Source: Acorus gramineus (Eukaryota; Streptophyta; Magnoliopsida; Acorales; Acoraceae). From it: DNA of 64,000 nucleotides. The DNA is taken from contig CM060847.1 of the NCBI GenBank assembly GCA_030737835.1, forward strand, positions 16,034,656-16,098,655, read 5' to 3'. The translations under genes were made by a program, and so were the position numbers. How positions within the stretch are numbered: the first letter of the stretch is position 1; each line of letters begins with the position of its first letter. Below are positions 12,058-25,400 of the stretch, piece by piece. The notes beneath the pieces were generated by a model. It was not told the origin of the DNA. It worked only from the letters and a program-made list of their open reading frames with translations, and did no database searches.

Positions 12058-13184
12058 AAAGAAATTACCCTGGTCGCTATCTATCCCAGAATATCAAACT
12101 ATCATGGGTAAGATTATGTCGCAGCACATGAGGGTAAAAGTTAAGGATTTTTAAAAGGGAAGACAAGAACTCTCACTGTAAATGACATGTTGATTGAGTT
12201 GGTTATCTTATAGGCCTCTAACAACCTTATTTAATCTGAGTGACATCAATCAATACCAGAACAACAATCGAAAATAGTGTTTGACTAGGTTGGTTCAGCT
12301 AATGACGCTGGTAACTAACATAATAATCTTGCATCAGTTTTAACTTTTAACAATAGATCAAACAAAATTAGTCTCTAAGAATGAATTCTTTAGGATAACA
12401 ACAAAAAAAATGAAGAAACCTCCACAGAATTTCCTCACAACACAGGCTCTGAATCTGCTCTATAACATAGAGATGATATAATTTTTAACCTTTTGGTAAA
12501 GTATATGGCTGATCTTTAACATTCCATTTAGATCATTCTATAGGTTAAAGAACACAATTTCCTTGAAATAAATATTTAGGATCTAATCTTTACTCAAGTG
12601 CATGTGGATCTACACACTAGGCATTTTACATTGTCAGGGCTGATATATTTCAATCTACGGAAACATCCAATACTATAATCACAATATGATTGATTAAATC
12701 CTCCTTATTTCACTCAAAATGAAAAGCAAATAGTATATAAGAGACTTCAGTAAGAGATCCAATCTACACATCCAAGAGGTAGGACAGTGACTAAAATTGT
12801 CTGATGAAAAGTCATGAACTACAGCCAATGGGGTCAGTCATGCTTCCAGTGAGGAAAGTTTTTTCAATCAATCCCACAAATATCCTAATGGAGAAAATCA
12901 AGCTCTCATCTTGGAAGTTCTTTTTAACCTCACATTATCAAGGTCGAACCTTCAACTTAGTGGTCACAATTGCTGTAACTTATGTGAACAGAGATTAGTT
13001 AGCACAACTAAATAGGGAAAATATTAAGGTTGTGTGTAGATGATTTCATGGATAAGAAGGATTGGTAAGTAAAAAGGGGCACAGGTTCAAATCTAAATCT
13101 CCATTCAAATATAAGACTTGTTCTTGGAAGAAAATGGAAACATTAGCAATAAGCGAACATGGGAGGATTGTGCAAAAGATGCCC

Positions 13185-13229
<45 letters not shown>

Positions 13230-13500
13230 AGGGAGGGAGGGAGGGAGGGTTTTTTATAATTAAAACAGGGATAGAACTATTAGCTGAAGGGAGAACATGA
13301 TAGGGTGGCCACAAGAGAGAAAGAAGGGAAATAAAGATGGGTTGAGAAAGGTACAGATAAGGAAACAAGAGGACAATCCATGAAAATGAATTGTTATGAG
13401 AAATTATGATGCAGGAAGGATTCTTAAAGCTAAGTCCACCTCTCAAGAAACAATCTGTGTTGGTGGTAAAATGGTTCTTTAGTTTTACCTATTAAAGATA
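12058..13500. other. Intergenic DNA downstream of AS8-like gene
   Basis: No gene is supported apart from the possible 3' end of the AS8-like transcript, which would enter from the right. A GA/GGGA microsatellite sits at 13187-13249. Confidence 0.5.
13187..13249. repeat. (GA)n then (GGGA)n microsatellite
   Basis: About 36 bases of GA repeat run straight into about seven GGGA units. Frames through it give only Arg-Glu or Ser-Leu repeats and are not taken as coding. Confidence 0.95.
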
Positions 13501-13756
13501 AACATATACCCACTCACTAATAACTAATAAATTTGGGTAGCTGCTCAACTCCTGAAAATTCAATTGTATGATACAAGTACATAACTGTTGACATTTTCAT
13601 ATATTCTCAACCTAAATTGCAGAATTCAAATAGATCAGAGACAAGGAAATAGAAATAAATAACACCAAAATAAGTGACCATCAATTTATCTACTGTGAAG
13701 TACATAATATATGTCAATCGCATGTAAAAAAGAAAAAGCTGAAGTTATCCATATAC

Positions 13757-14874
13757 CTTTGCAGGGGGGCAAGTGCCGAGCTCTTAATACTTCTGAATGA
13801 CGCAGAGCTGATTGTGCATGATGTGATATGCTCCTCTTTATTTCATTCATATCAAGGTTCCAATTTAAAGGAAGATTGATATTAAAGCTACTGAGCTTTG
13901 TGCTGGCCTCTTTCCTCAGACAAGAAATATTTCTTGCACTATGGTTCCAACATTCACCTGCTGCACTCCTTACAGTGAAAAGAACATTGGATCTTGCAAA
14001 CTCCAAAATACTTCCACTCGTTGCTGCAAAAGCTGAGTGGCATTTCAATCTGTTAAGTTAGACAACCAGAAAAGTTCATAATGAAATTTCAGATACATGG
14101 AAAGTGGGAAAGAAAACGTGGTCCTTGAGAGACAATGAACAAAGTAGATTTAAAAATATTTACAGGTCAGTGATCTAATGGGGAAACAAATAAAATAACT
14201 TCCCTTTCCATTTTTCTTCGAGAAAAAAAATGCTTCAGCTATCTATGGATGTATCTGTGATATGCAGATATCAGAGTTGTACAAGGCTCATAACTTATCC
14301 ATTCCAACATGGTTTCATCCTTCCATTTATGCCTGCACATACATGCATTTTCCCCTTGTATAGTGGAGAAATTCAAGTTGGTGGAAATGTATTGATAATA
14401 CAGAAGAAAAAAAAATGAAGATGAGAATAACTGGATAAGCATAATCCTGCTAATGTTTCAAGTACAGTTTGATAAATGCATGCCTTGTGCGAGTTTTGTC
14501 CAAATTCTCAGCAACGTTGATTTCATACAAGTGAGGCAGAGAAGTATGCACATCACAGTTTAACAAAAGAAACCACTTATGTGAACAATTCAGCATGTCA
14601 GAACAAAGGGGACAATAAGTCAATAAAACACACCATTGTAGGGCGCTTGAATGAGGAAGTTTGCAGGGAGGCCTAAACCAACACCAGCAAATGTAATTCC
14701 GACGTTAAATCCAACACCACAGCCTGCACCAACATATCCAATGACATCAGGACCAAATCCAGGGCCCCATCCCACACCACATCCAACACCAATGCCCATG
14801 CCCCAAAAGGCTCCCGAAGTAGGATGCACAGGGTTCCATCTCTTGTATCTCCTACAAAGCGCTTTAATAATCAT
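13757..14874 (-). CDS. Cadmium-induced protein AS8-like
   Basis: Two coding exons are clear: 14874-14634 (80 codons, phase 1 donor ATG|GTGTGT) and 14032-13757 (acceptor ACTCAG|CT, donor AAAG|GTATAT). The N-terminus MIIKALCRRYKRWNPVHP leads into a glycine repeat of GVGCGVGWGPGFGP type and then GYVGAGCGVGF and ITFAGVGLGLPANF. I recall this arrangement from plant proteins named cadmium-induced AS8; their biochemical role is not established. Residues 22-70 are a Gly-rich hydrophobic stretch that may be membrane-associated. The second exon is Ser/Asn-rich and ends LPPCK. The terminal exon is unresolved: read-through gives 23 more residues to a stop at 13686, while splicing to acceptors near 13608 or 13551 would give much shorter tails. 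An acceptor just before the ATG implies a 5' untranslated exon farther right. Confidence 0.72.
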
Positions 14875-15495
14875 ATGGACCTACAAACAGAGGAACCATG
14901 ATCAAAATATTAATAAAAAATTAGAGACAAAATCCAATTAGTGTCAAATCCCATCAATTTACATCAGTCCCCAGTCAAGAACTAACAAGTGTCACCTCAC
15001 ATGTTAAACACGTGAGTTCTGTGATAATTTGTTGCAGGTCAGTTCCACGTTGGGGATTGATAAAATTGATAGGATCCGGCACTAATTGGATCCCATCTCC
15101 AAGAAATATGTAAAGGTAAGTAAAGTTCCACCCAAAGAATCAATCAACAAAACCTCATGAGACAGGTGGAATCTTTTTTACAGATAACATTGGTTTACTG
15201 TACATGTATAGTTTAAGTTTCACGGGAAACTCACTAAAAAATCACTAGAAGAAATACTAATAGTTTCCAACAAAATTTAATGCTGCAACAACGTTCACAA
15301 CTCTAAGTTGGAAATTTTCACATACAATTTCTATTCACAAAATGAAAGTCTTCACGTTAACTCATTTAAAACAAATTGTACTTTTTCACTCAATCTTATA
15401 TGTTCTTGATAATTAGTATGTGTGTATGCCTAAGAAGCTAATCAAGCTTATACATAAATAACTAAACTCGCATCATCAATAAATGGAAAAATTGG

Positions 15496-15590
15496 GGGAT
15501 GGACCCATAGTTCAATGGTTAACAATAAATGTTGCAACCATGAGGTCATCGATTCAGTTCCCATCACATCGCTATTAAAAAAAGGAAAAA
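15496..15590 (+). mobile_element. tRNA-related SINE-like remnant
   Basis: A box-A-like TAGTTCAATGGTTAA and a box-B-like GGTCATCGATTCAGTTCC lie about 33 bases apart and are followed by an A-rich tail near 15575. This is the layout of a tRNA-derived SINE with decayed boxes. It does not fold as a full tRNA by eye. It lies upstream of the AS8-like start, possibly in a leader intron. Confidence 0.4.
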
Positions 15591-15865
15591 GATAAATAAC
15601 ACCAAAAATAGATCAACTATCAAAACCTAGTTCACAATATACAATAGTTACAAAGTTCATGTATGACAAATATTCGTCAAAGTTATATTTAGTACAGGTG
15701 TATATTCGTGAATGATATGTATAAAGTATGGCAAAAGTACATAGATAATTAAACTATTTTTTATATGTCCTCTGATAATTAATAAGAGAAATACACCTAG
15801 AAACTTGTGTAAAGACAGCAAAGGCAAATAAATTTTTTAAATTAAGGATATTTAGTATGTGTAGT

Positions 15866-16550
15866 TTTTTTTTTTTTTTTTTTGGAATAATATAGGAGAA
15901 TCTTATTTCAAGAAACCCCCTAAAGATAGGAGACGAGGGATCTCTTTACATTTTTAAAAAAAGAAAAAGGAAATACAAGGATAATAAACTATCTCAGATG
16001 ATGCTTATCCTCTTCCCCATTCAACACCCATTAATGAAGACGGCAAAGGTTCCTCTAGAATCTATTTGACCCAATCCAACAGCATCAAAGATAGAGCGAT
16101 CTAAGTATTTTTGCAATACACTCTTTTTTACAAGAAGACTCCCTCATTGCGTGCTATCCATATGGACCAACAAGTAGCATGAGCAACCAACCATTGAAAC
16201 TTAGCACGAAAACTCCGATCACCTTTCTTCCGACGATCCTGGAACCACCTCCACATACCTTCCATATCTGAAATTGGACAAAAGGTCCCAAGAGCCTCCC
16301 CAACCTTCTTCTAAATTTGGGTGCTAAATGAACAAGTGAAGAATAGATGATCTCTCTACTCTTCCTCAACTCCACATGAGCCACATGATGTATCACCGTC
16401 GCAAAGCCATTTTTCCCGATTCATTTTGGTTAGGATTTTATTTAAAGAGAGGAGCCACATAAACCCCCTAATCTTCAACAGAGAGAGCGATCCCCAAATC
16501 AACACTGATGAACGCATATTATCGCCAAGCTTTTACTAACATTTGAAAAA
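15866..16550 (-). mobile_element. LINE 3' end, 5'-truncated
   Basis: On the minus strand the sequence reads KILTKMNREKWLCDGDTSCG with SCGVEEE, RDHLFFTCSFS, and later AHATCWSIWIARNEGVF. These are the zinc-binding and C-terminal blocks of plant L1-type LINE reverse transcriptase, broken by stops. About 300 bases of 3' sequence follow, ending in a run of about 18 A (T run on plus at 15866-15883). The 3' segment shares GAGACGAGGGATCTC (plus strand) with the insertion at 28809-28950. The 5' limit near 16550 is an estimate and no target duplication was found. Confidence 0.8.
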
Positions 16551-16919
16551 GCATACCTTGCGAGTATGCAATACACAGCCTACAAAAAACAAAGCCTTTC
16601 TCACCAAAAATCCTATTATTCAATGAAGCAAATCAAACCCAATCGGGCAAAATCAACAACAACAACAACTCTTTTCACAATATCATACCAAGAAACCAAA
16701 CACGCCCCACAGTTGCTTAGGATAAGAAATCGATTCTGAAAGTGAAAACTATGAGAAGATAAAACCCAAAAAGCCAATGCTAAAAACCACTAGGTTCACT
16801 AATAGCACCTTTCAAAGTTTGAGTTACACAATATGGATTCAAATTCGTATAAAACTAAACATTTCAATCAAATTAGAAATCTTTGGACTTTGATGGCCCA
16901 AAAAACAAAAAAAAAGTTT

Positions 16920-17210
16920 AAATTACCGTATTGCCATTACCATCACGAGCTCCTCCTCTGCTCTGCGCTCTCTTCGTTCACGCTTCCCAAAAAAAAAAAA
17001 AAAAAAAAATTGGTTTTTCGGGTCAGTGATTGCTACACAAGTGTTGCATCTTTAAAGGCCATGTGATGATCTGATCGCAGCCGTCCATTTGATGGCCCAC
17101 GTGAGATAGGATTTCAGTGGGCTGTACTGATATGACTTGCGATGGCCTTTTGTTTTTGGGTCTCACGATAGGACCACGGGTGAATCCAAAGAGAAGTCTA
17201 TCAAACGGAT
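16920..17210 (-). promoter_or_regulatory. Candidate promoter and leader of AS8-like gene
   Basis: A less AT-rich patch upstream of the gene contains a G-box CACGTG at 17098-17103 next to GGCCCA, and another GGGCT word at about 17118-17123. A CT-rich patch at about 16945-16985 is purine-rich on the minus strand like a plant leader. The distance to the ATG would need a leader intron of about 2 kb, which fits the splice acceptor just before the start codon. This is inference. Confidence 0.35.
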
Positions 17211-18979
17211 TCGATGTATTCAAAGTCTATCCATCAAATGAATGAGGGTAAAAAATCTTATTCCATGTGAATAAAAATTAGTTTGTTTTTTTTTTTTTTT
17301 TTTTGAATAAATCAATTGTAAATTTTTACCTGAACTATTAATTTTTAGATGATCAATGGTTTAAATTATTAAATCATTAAATTAGTTTGTTGTTCGATTA
17401 GGTTGTTATTTAATTTAAATGATTGTATGATTCAATCTAGACCATAGATCTTTATGATAATTATTGATCTAGATTATATCATTTTATCATTAAATAAAAT
17501 TATAATATTTATTATTAAAATTTGCTACTAATCCAAACCCCTTGCTGTAGACCACCTCTAACAGCCCCTGCTGCTGCTACCTGGGTCTCCCCTGCTCCTG
17601 TTGCTGCTGCGTAGACCTCCAAGGCTCAACAGCCCATATTTTTTGTTGTAGATGCACCACAACCTCAATTACCTCCTAATTGACCATCCTCTATGTGAGT
17701 AACCTTATTTTGAGTGTTAATATATGATTTAGTGAAACTATCTTTACATTGATTATTGACTAACCTTAGATCTATTCTGCAAGGTACTATCATCACATAT
17801 TCCCTCGTATTTAGGCTTAAAAAATGATTTAATACTATGAGTATGCAATAGGCCCATGCTTAATTAATTCTTTGCTAAGATCTCGTATGTTTAGGGTGAT
17901 AATAGCTGAATTAATAGATCTCACGACTTATTAAATTATCATCTTTGATTTCTACATTTCATAGCATGATCCTGCATCAGAAGTAGTTAACAAAAATATA
18001 TTATATATATAAAAAAAATTTGAATTGCTTTGAGGTGCTAATTGTAATTGAGTTTTGATATATTCAGCTCCAATAATCTTCGTCATAAACATTTATTTGA
18101 AAGCTATATGCATTTTAAAAAAATAAAAAATTATGACATTTATTTGAAGGTTATATGCATTTTAAAAAAAAATAAAAAAAAATCAATTAGAGTGCATCTG
18201 AACTCAAACATAGAGTATATGATAATTTTGAAGATACTTTTAGAGATGTATATTCTTTTTATTGCAATTTGTCTAGGTACTGGGTATAAATATGTGGTAA
18301 ACTATAAACAATGAGGTTTTTATTTCTAAGGTGCATTGTATCTTATTTATCTGAATACGACGGGCTATACAAACGATGCGTATACTCAAAACAGTGTTGA
18401 TAAATTTAATCTCGTTTGTAATCTCTACCCCAATGGACTGTACACAGCATTAGCAGGGCATATACTGCATATAATTGATTAGTTTTTTTATTTTTCAGAA
18501 AATATAAATATTTATTAGTTTATATAGATATATGCTTCATTTTTCATAATAGCATGGATCTTCATTATGAGATATCAATTACATTTGTCACAACTCACAA
18601 GCCAAAAAGAGACCATTTAAAAGCTCCAACAAGCTTTCTCTCATACACCTGCAAATTCAGGTCCAGTTCAATAAGAACCAGTATTGAAGCTTACAAAAAA
18701 ATGCAAGAAAATCCACCAGTCATTTAATTATCTTAAGAACAAAAAGGTATAATAAAAACACCACCACATTTTTATATGAACCAAAAAGGAAGTTTTAGTT
18801 TTTGTCATTCAGGCTAACTTGGCACTTTCAACTCGAGCCTGTGATTAATGATGATATACATGCACTTAAAATAATTCTGTTTTCTGACAAACTGATAAAC
18901 CATAGAACAGCATAATATTATATCATTGATCACAAAAAAGGGGGGAGAAAGGCTCAGTACAAACCCTTAATTGTCTCAC
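17211..18979. other. Intergenic DNA, no gene seen
   Basis: No gene is supported. 17545-17690 reads Pro/Ala/Gln-rich in one plus frame (PLTAPAAATW, APQPQLPPN) with stops, like a fragment of a retroelement or a decayed exon. A T run lies at 17286-17304. Confidence 0.5.
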
Positions 18980-19298
18980 TTATTGACCAGTATCAGGAGG
19001 CAAGGAGATCATTTTCTCTGCATTTGCGGGAGAGGAGCCATCTCGAACACCGCTGTAATTCACAAGATGTTTTTTTATATTTACATCATTGAAAAATAGT
19101 TTCTGGGGTACTCTGCTTCATTCATTTCATTACCTTCCTAATTCTGTTCCATGAAGAATTTTGCGGCTGGCTTCTGAAGTAACTTGAAAGACTGAAACCC
19201 CCATGGCTGTCTAACGGAAAATACAGGGATGATATGAACTTAAAAGAATGTCAAAAGAAAAAGGTTCTATAAAGGGCAGTATGGAGTATGAGCTCACT
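18980..19298 (-). other. Coding-like spliced segment after DOT2 stop
   Basis: Downstream of the DOT2 stop, one frame stays open from the terminal exon (to 19298, donor A|GTGAGC), across 19206-19134 (acceptor GACAG, donor AAG|GTAATG), and into 19052-18980 (acceptor TTACAG), ending with TAA. Phases match at both junctions. It reads KPLWGDGYGDTMFDVLAINQ, then VFQVTSEASRKILHGTEL, then SSPANAEKMISLPPDTG. I do not recognise it. It may be a spliced 3' untranslated region that is open by chance, an alternative DOT2 end, or part of another transcript. Confidence 0.4.
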
Positions 19299-19405
19299 CT
19301 GGTAAACACCTTCAACCCTCTGATTAATCGCCAAAACATCGAACATAGTGTCACCATAACCATCACCCCATAATGGTTTTACTTTCACTTCCCCAGTGTT
19401 GGAAA

Positions 19406-22400
19406 TCACTTCTTTGGTTTCTTTGGGGGAACACCACTTTCGCCCGCATCAGACCTACGCTTAATTCCCATAAAGAGTTGTACCTGGAAAAACATGCTCT
19501 TGAATCAAAACATGTGCAACGCATTTAAAAGGTGAATAAAACACAAGCTTGAAAGAACAAGGGATCATAGATTCAGTGCTAGAATAAAAAAATACATAGT
19601 GATGTCCTGATCGTATTTATATATGTAGGCGAGGGTGCAAAGGTTCGGATAACAGACCTTCTCCTCCCCGGACATGGGTGTTTTTTCAGCAGCCGTGAAA
19701 CCACTCATTGAGTCACTTGATTGCCTAAAAGAAAAAAAAACAGACTTTAAAGTATCTTGCCACAAGCGATAAAAAATATGAAGACCAACAAATTGACTTC
19801 TGGTGACTTCTACTTAAAATATTGAATAACAATATTTGCCAAAAGAAAACAGGATCTGATTATATTGGACTTGTCTAATATTTGGAACTTCAATCTATTG
19901 GCAAAAAAAGTGACATTCACTGATTGATTACATAGACTTATCTGACAAGCAGGAAAAAGTAGTAGTAGTGATTAGTAAAGAATGATGAGATATACCCCGG
20001 TTTGAATTTTCCATCAAGCACGATATATGGACTTTGTTGCTGGGCAGTCATTTCCCTCAGCCTCTCCATCGAATGGAATGGTGTATCCGAAGAACTCATT
20101 TGTTTCAACTTCAGATCTTCTTCAAACTTTTTCAACTGCTTTTCCACCTTCATTTTGCCTGGTCCCTTGCCATGAAATTTATGGGAAAGTTTCCGGAATG
20201 CCTCTTTCGGAGTCATCTGATCGACAGAATATAATTGCTCAAGATAGAATGCTTCAACAGCCAAAGGAAATAATGAAAAAAAAAAGCCTTATACCAGGAA
20301 ATGTCTAAATCTAATCATCAAAAGTCAAAATGGACAAGGAAACTTACAATTCGACCAAATTCATCAGTCCTCTCGATATGTATCTCTTTTGCCCCCTTAT
20401 TTGGCTCATCATTAAAGATGCCAACAAGTTTGCTCTTCTTTTTATCCATATTACGGCCCCCCAAATCTACAGTTTCATTAAGTGCTCCCCGATCTTTACA
20501 AAGCTTAAGAACACTTGCTAATCCCTTTCCTATAGAAATTTCATGAATTGTCTCATCAGGTTTGATATCTTCTTTTTCCACATTATTGACCATTTCATCC
20601 GTAGCAAGTTCTTTTACTTCTGTCCAACCACCAGCTTCATCTTGTACTTCCTGCTCCATTGGTTTTGGAACTTCCTCTTCGTCCTTGAAAACATCTTCAG
20701 CGTCAGGCTTACGGAAATCTAAGATTACAGAACACCACCAATGATTAGGGAAAAAAAATACAAAATAGTGAAAATACGAAGCAAAAGTTCTCAAATATAT
20801 GAATCAAAAGAAAAATGGGAAAAGAGTTTACCTTCATTAATTTGTAAACCCAGCACAAATTCTTCCATCTCTGTGATGACGACCTTATTATCTTGCACAT
20901 CCCCAGATGTGGGGTTAGGTGCACTGTCTAATTCTTTGCTCACTGTGGGAACAGGTGGAACGGCCTTAGGTACAGAAGCTGCTTCTTCATCCTGTCTTCT
21001 AAGGGCAAGTTTTCTTGCCTGTTCAAGTGACTTCTGTAGATCTTCATAGTCTTCCCCAAAAACAGGAGCATCATCCTGCTCCTGTTGGACAGTCAGAGTT
21101 TGCTCCAATCGAAGAGCTTTGGATGCCTCCTCTGCCCTAGTATAAGCTTTCTGATATGCATTACTCCTTTCAGCCTCCCATTTTTCTTGTTCCGCTTTTG
21201 CAGATGGCCTTTGGCTTTTGGTCCTGGAACCAACATCCCCAACACCTAAACCAGCAGCAACTGCTTCTGCTTCAAGAGCATCTAAATCCAACTTATCTTT
21301 TTTCCTCAAGGACTTCTTTTTCTTGGGCTTCTTAAACTGAACCATTTCTTCCTGGGTATAATAATCTGACGTGATCTTTCCAGAAGAAGTGAGGTCTTCA
21401 AAGTGATTTTTTGCAGGACCCCCTTGGATTCTTTTACGTAACTGAAATAAGATAAGAAAGGACATAAATACAATTGATTAAGTCAAAATACCCTTCCACA
21501 ACAGCGCTCTACTTCAATTATGATGCAAAAACATATACACTAGTGACCAGAAGAAATAAATCAGAAAAGTAAATGTATCAGATGCCCAACAATGCTAAGG
21601 TTTGAGTAATAATAGGGAATAGCATATAAATCAGTACCTCTTCAAGTTTCTTTTCTGCTTCTCCACTAATGCGCCCACTTCCATCCAAAGTTACTCCCTG
21701 AATAATGAGTAGATCAAAAATATATATCAAAAGTCAGAAAGCATGGATACAGATGCAAAATCATACACCAATACAGGAAAATGAAGTCACAAGTCACAAC
21801 TTAATCCTAGACGTCAGGATAATGTATAACAAATTTAACATATAGTACCATTTTTATTTATTTACTTATTTAGTAGGAGGATGGAAATTTTTTCCCTTAA
21901 TCAATGAAAGAGACATCCCCAGAAATGAAATGAGGGGTCTCCCATGGTTCTTTATCCCTCATAATTGGCGTTATCACTATAAGAGCTTCTTTGCTACCTT
22001 TCTCACATATATACGGCGACACTCAATTGATGGATGCTGCAACATCTAGTGAATAAACACTGCCTTACATCACCAAAAAAATATAAGAAAAGGAATGAAA
22101 GGAAAATACATCACCAAAAAAATATAAGAAAAGGAATGAAAGGAAAATATCCAACAGAAAATGTCCTACCGGACCCCTAACTCCACTCCATCGCGCTATA
22201 CAATGGCTTACAGCAACTACCACCCATTTCCCACTTCCTCCAACATTGCATCTGCTCCAAAACATGCCTTCCATCCCTCAACAGATTAGTGATACTCATC
22301 CAAACATTCCCCCAATATGCTTGCCTCCTCAAAACAAATTTTATATTATTTTATTTTATTGAAAAATGGTGCTCCCCAAGATTTGATCCATTGACCTTTT

Positions 22401-25400
22401 TTATAGAGGTGGAAAGTGGTTACTGACTTAACCAAAGCTCGGTTCGCAGAACCAATTTTATATTGATCTGGGCATTACTTTACATCAAGCACATTCAATC
22501 AATTCATTTTACAGTCTTGTAAATAATGTATCAGACGTAGGCACGTCACTGTAACCTATGTATACAAGACAAAGGAGTAGCATGCAACATGAAGAACATA
22601 AATGTGATGTTGCCATTCAATAATGCACCACAAAGATGCATGATGAAGTTAATCACTGAAATTTTATACGTGAGGGGGGATAAACCTTGCTATTCATTGG
22701 TTGATTATCAATACAAACTGTTCATGCATGCCATCTCATGATATTTGCCAAATAAAGCAAGTCAGATGCACATGAACGCACGTGAACTTAAACTTCGCTA
22801 ATAGCCATTTGGACGCAAGCCAATCGATTGGTTTCTATTGATAAATAGTATTTCTAATAAATTTAAATAGAGTAATGAATATTTTACTTTACAGCTGCTG
22901 CACAGAGTACAAGTAATCGATTGGTTTCATAAGACTGGATGGAGTTTTATTATAATTTTGAATGGAGGGGTGCAAAGATTGATCAGAGGCAGGTGTGAGT
23001 TAAGGAAAGATTAATGGGAACAGGAAAGAGCTCAAGAAGGCAAAAAAAAAACAGAGAAGACATAAAAATATCCCCTTTAATTAGGACAATACATATTTTC
23101 CAGGACAATCTTAGAATTAGGAATTGACATAAAACTTGATCCTTTTATTCCTAACTATTCTTTTTGCAGAATAAAATAGTGATAATACAGATAAGATTGT
23201 TGAATGATTATGTTCACTGTATGCTTAAGACAGTTCAATAGATCATGTCATAAAGTGCGGTTCTGACTGATTTAACACTTCTTTGCAATCTAAAAGGTCA
23301 GCAATCTCAACTGGGCGTTAAAGTTACATACATCACATTAACAAGGCAAAAGAGTTGATTAAATGATCCTCGATGATACACCCACAAACGAGGGAATCCA
23401 AAATATATATACCAAAAAAAAAAAAACAATGCATTAGGCTGCATAGAAAGAAAAAAAATTGAATGAATTTTTTATGAATATACTGTAAATGTAGTGGACT
23501 GAAACTGCTAAAAAATAATGCAATATGATACATGTAAAAAAACATGTAATGCACAATGTAATTCAAACTACATTCCTGACACCACGAGGATACCATACGG
23601 ATAATCTCATGCCTTGGGAATTTAAAAAGGTAGAATGTGAAGCATATATAAGCATGGTAAGTAGTACATTGACACCCATGTAACAAAATCTACATGCTTC
23701 AAGAATATACAATATACTATTACTTGCCTCATCTGTCTTTGGATCGTCATATTGTGGTAAAATAGTCTTTTGAGATCCGTCATCATCAGCAAACCTACAA
23801 GCTCACAACCAGACCATGCATCAAAATTAATCACACAAGGATTTCTATGCAGTTGTGGAACAAATAATTCCTGTCTTACTTATCCACGTAAATCCCTGTC
23901 TTCTTTTTCGCATCCCTGTAAGCTTCATCTCTCTGTTTTTGTTCTCCAATCTCCACATTCTGTAACACATCAATCTCTGTACATATAAAATCTGTCAGCC
24001 TACGATTGGACATTGGAAAGATCTAAAGACATAGATCTACTACCTTCATTTATGTCACCATTGGCAAGTATACTCTGATCTTTAAGGGTCAGAACAACTG
24101 CTCCACCCTCAATCACTTTATCAAGCCCATGAAGAATTTTTACACCAGCTAAATCTGTATGCAACAGAAGCATTTCAGTCAGAAGGGCAGGATATATAAG
24201 GATGTCTCTAAATGCGACCATGATTAACTTAAATGCAAATAGACATGGATAAGTTAGCCAAAATTGTCATATATAAGCTAACAGCATTAGAAAACTTTAC
24301 TTCCAGAATCCTGCATCAGCTCCTCATCTTCACTTCCTTCTTGGATGTTATCCTGATGAAGATGAATGATGCAAAAAGTTTAATAAATTACAAGAAAATG
24401 CAAACCAAGGGAAAAAAACATTTAAGGAATTGACAAATTGAGATAATGTTCACCTGTTCATCCAAAACTTTTAAACGGTGTGATGCTTTTTCCTTCTCAG
24501 ATTTCATCTTTTCCTCAAGCTTCCGGCTCTGATTAACCCATGCCGATATCTCAGAAACAGAATCATTCTTCTTCTTTAGTCTTTCTTCTTTCATTCTGTG
24601 AAATAGGACCAAAGAAGATGAGCTTCAATCAGAGCAGCAAAAAAAGGAAAGAACCGACGCCACTAAGCAAACTTCAGTTTCAAAAGTTATGAAAGACCAA
24701 ATATAGACATTATATTATTCTTTGAAGGAAGGCATTATGTTCCTAATGCATCTAAATAAGAGGATATAGAAAATGCATGTCATGTTCTTAATAAGTCATT
24801 AACTCGTTATGACAAGAAAAATGGGTAATCTTCTCGGAAGTCCTTATATTGCACCCATCACAAGCACCTCTTTCAAAAAAGATATCATCATGAAAGGGAT
24901 AATTAGCAAATGAATTCTACTCTTTACAGATCACCGCAAGGCAAAGGCTTCTAAATAGGAGGTAAATGGAAGAACAGATGACGTGAGGATTCGTCTATCA
25001 GCTACTATCCAGTGTTCAATCTTTTATCATCTCCATATGCTAGCACGCAACATGAATTTGCTTGTGAAGGGTTCTCTATCTCACCAGTGTCAGATACATT
25101 ATATGTTAATACAAGTATCAGAAAAGTTTCACTTGGAAGCTTCCTGTACAAATTGTTTCCTAGGTTTTTAGCCATCAGTGTATAAAAACAGAAACAAAGC
25201 ATTTTTGACAGCCAAGAATGAAAGGAAAACGAATGAGAAAATATGAAAAAAAAAATTTAGAGTGAGACAGCTCTACCACAAAAAATTATTAACGGGCACA
25301 AAAAAACTTGGTAACAAATTTTAAGAAACCCAAGTTCTCAAATCTTCAGGCTCAACTCAATTTTTTTAAAATAACAGCTGCAGAAACAGATTTGTGGAAA

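Noticed and set aside
13062..13446. Arg-Glu-Gly or Ser-Leu-rich frames on both strands
   Set aside because: They run through the GA/GGGA microsatellite and show no domain.
14651..14941. Plus-strand Pro/Thr-rich frame
   Set aside because: It is the antisense of the Gly-rich AS8-like exon 1.
15496..15590. A true tRNA gene at the SINE-like site
   Set aside because: Box words are degenerate and I could not fold an acceptor stem or a cloverleaf.
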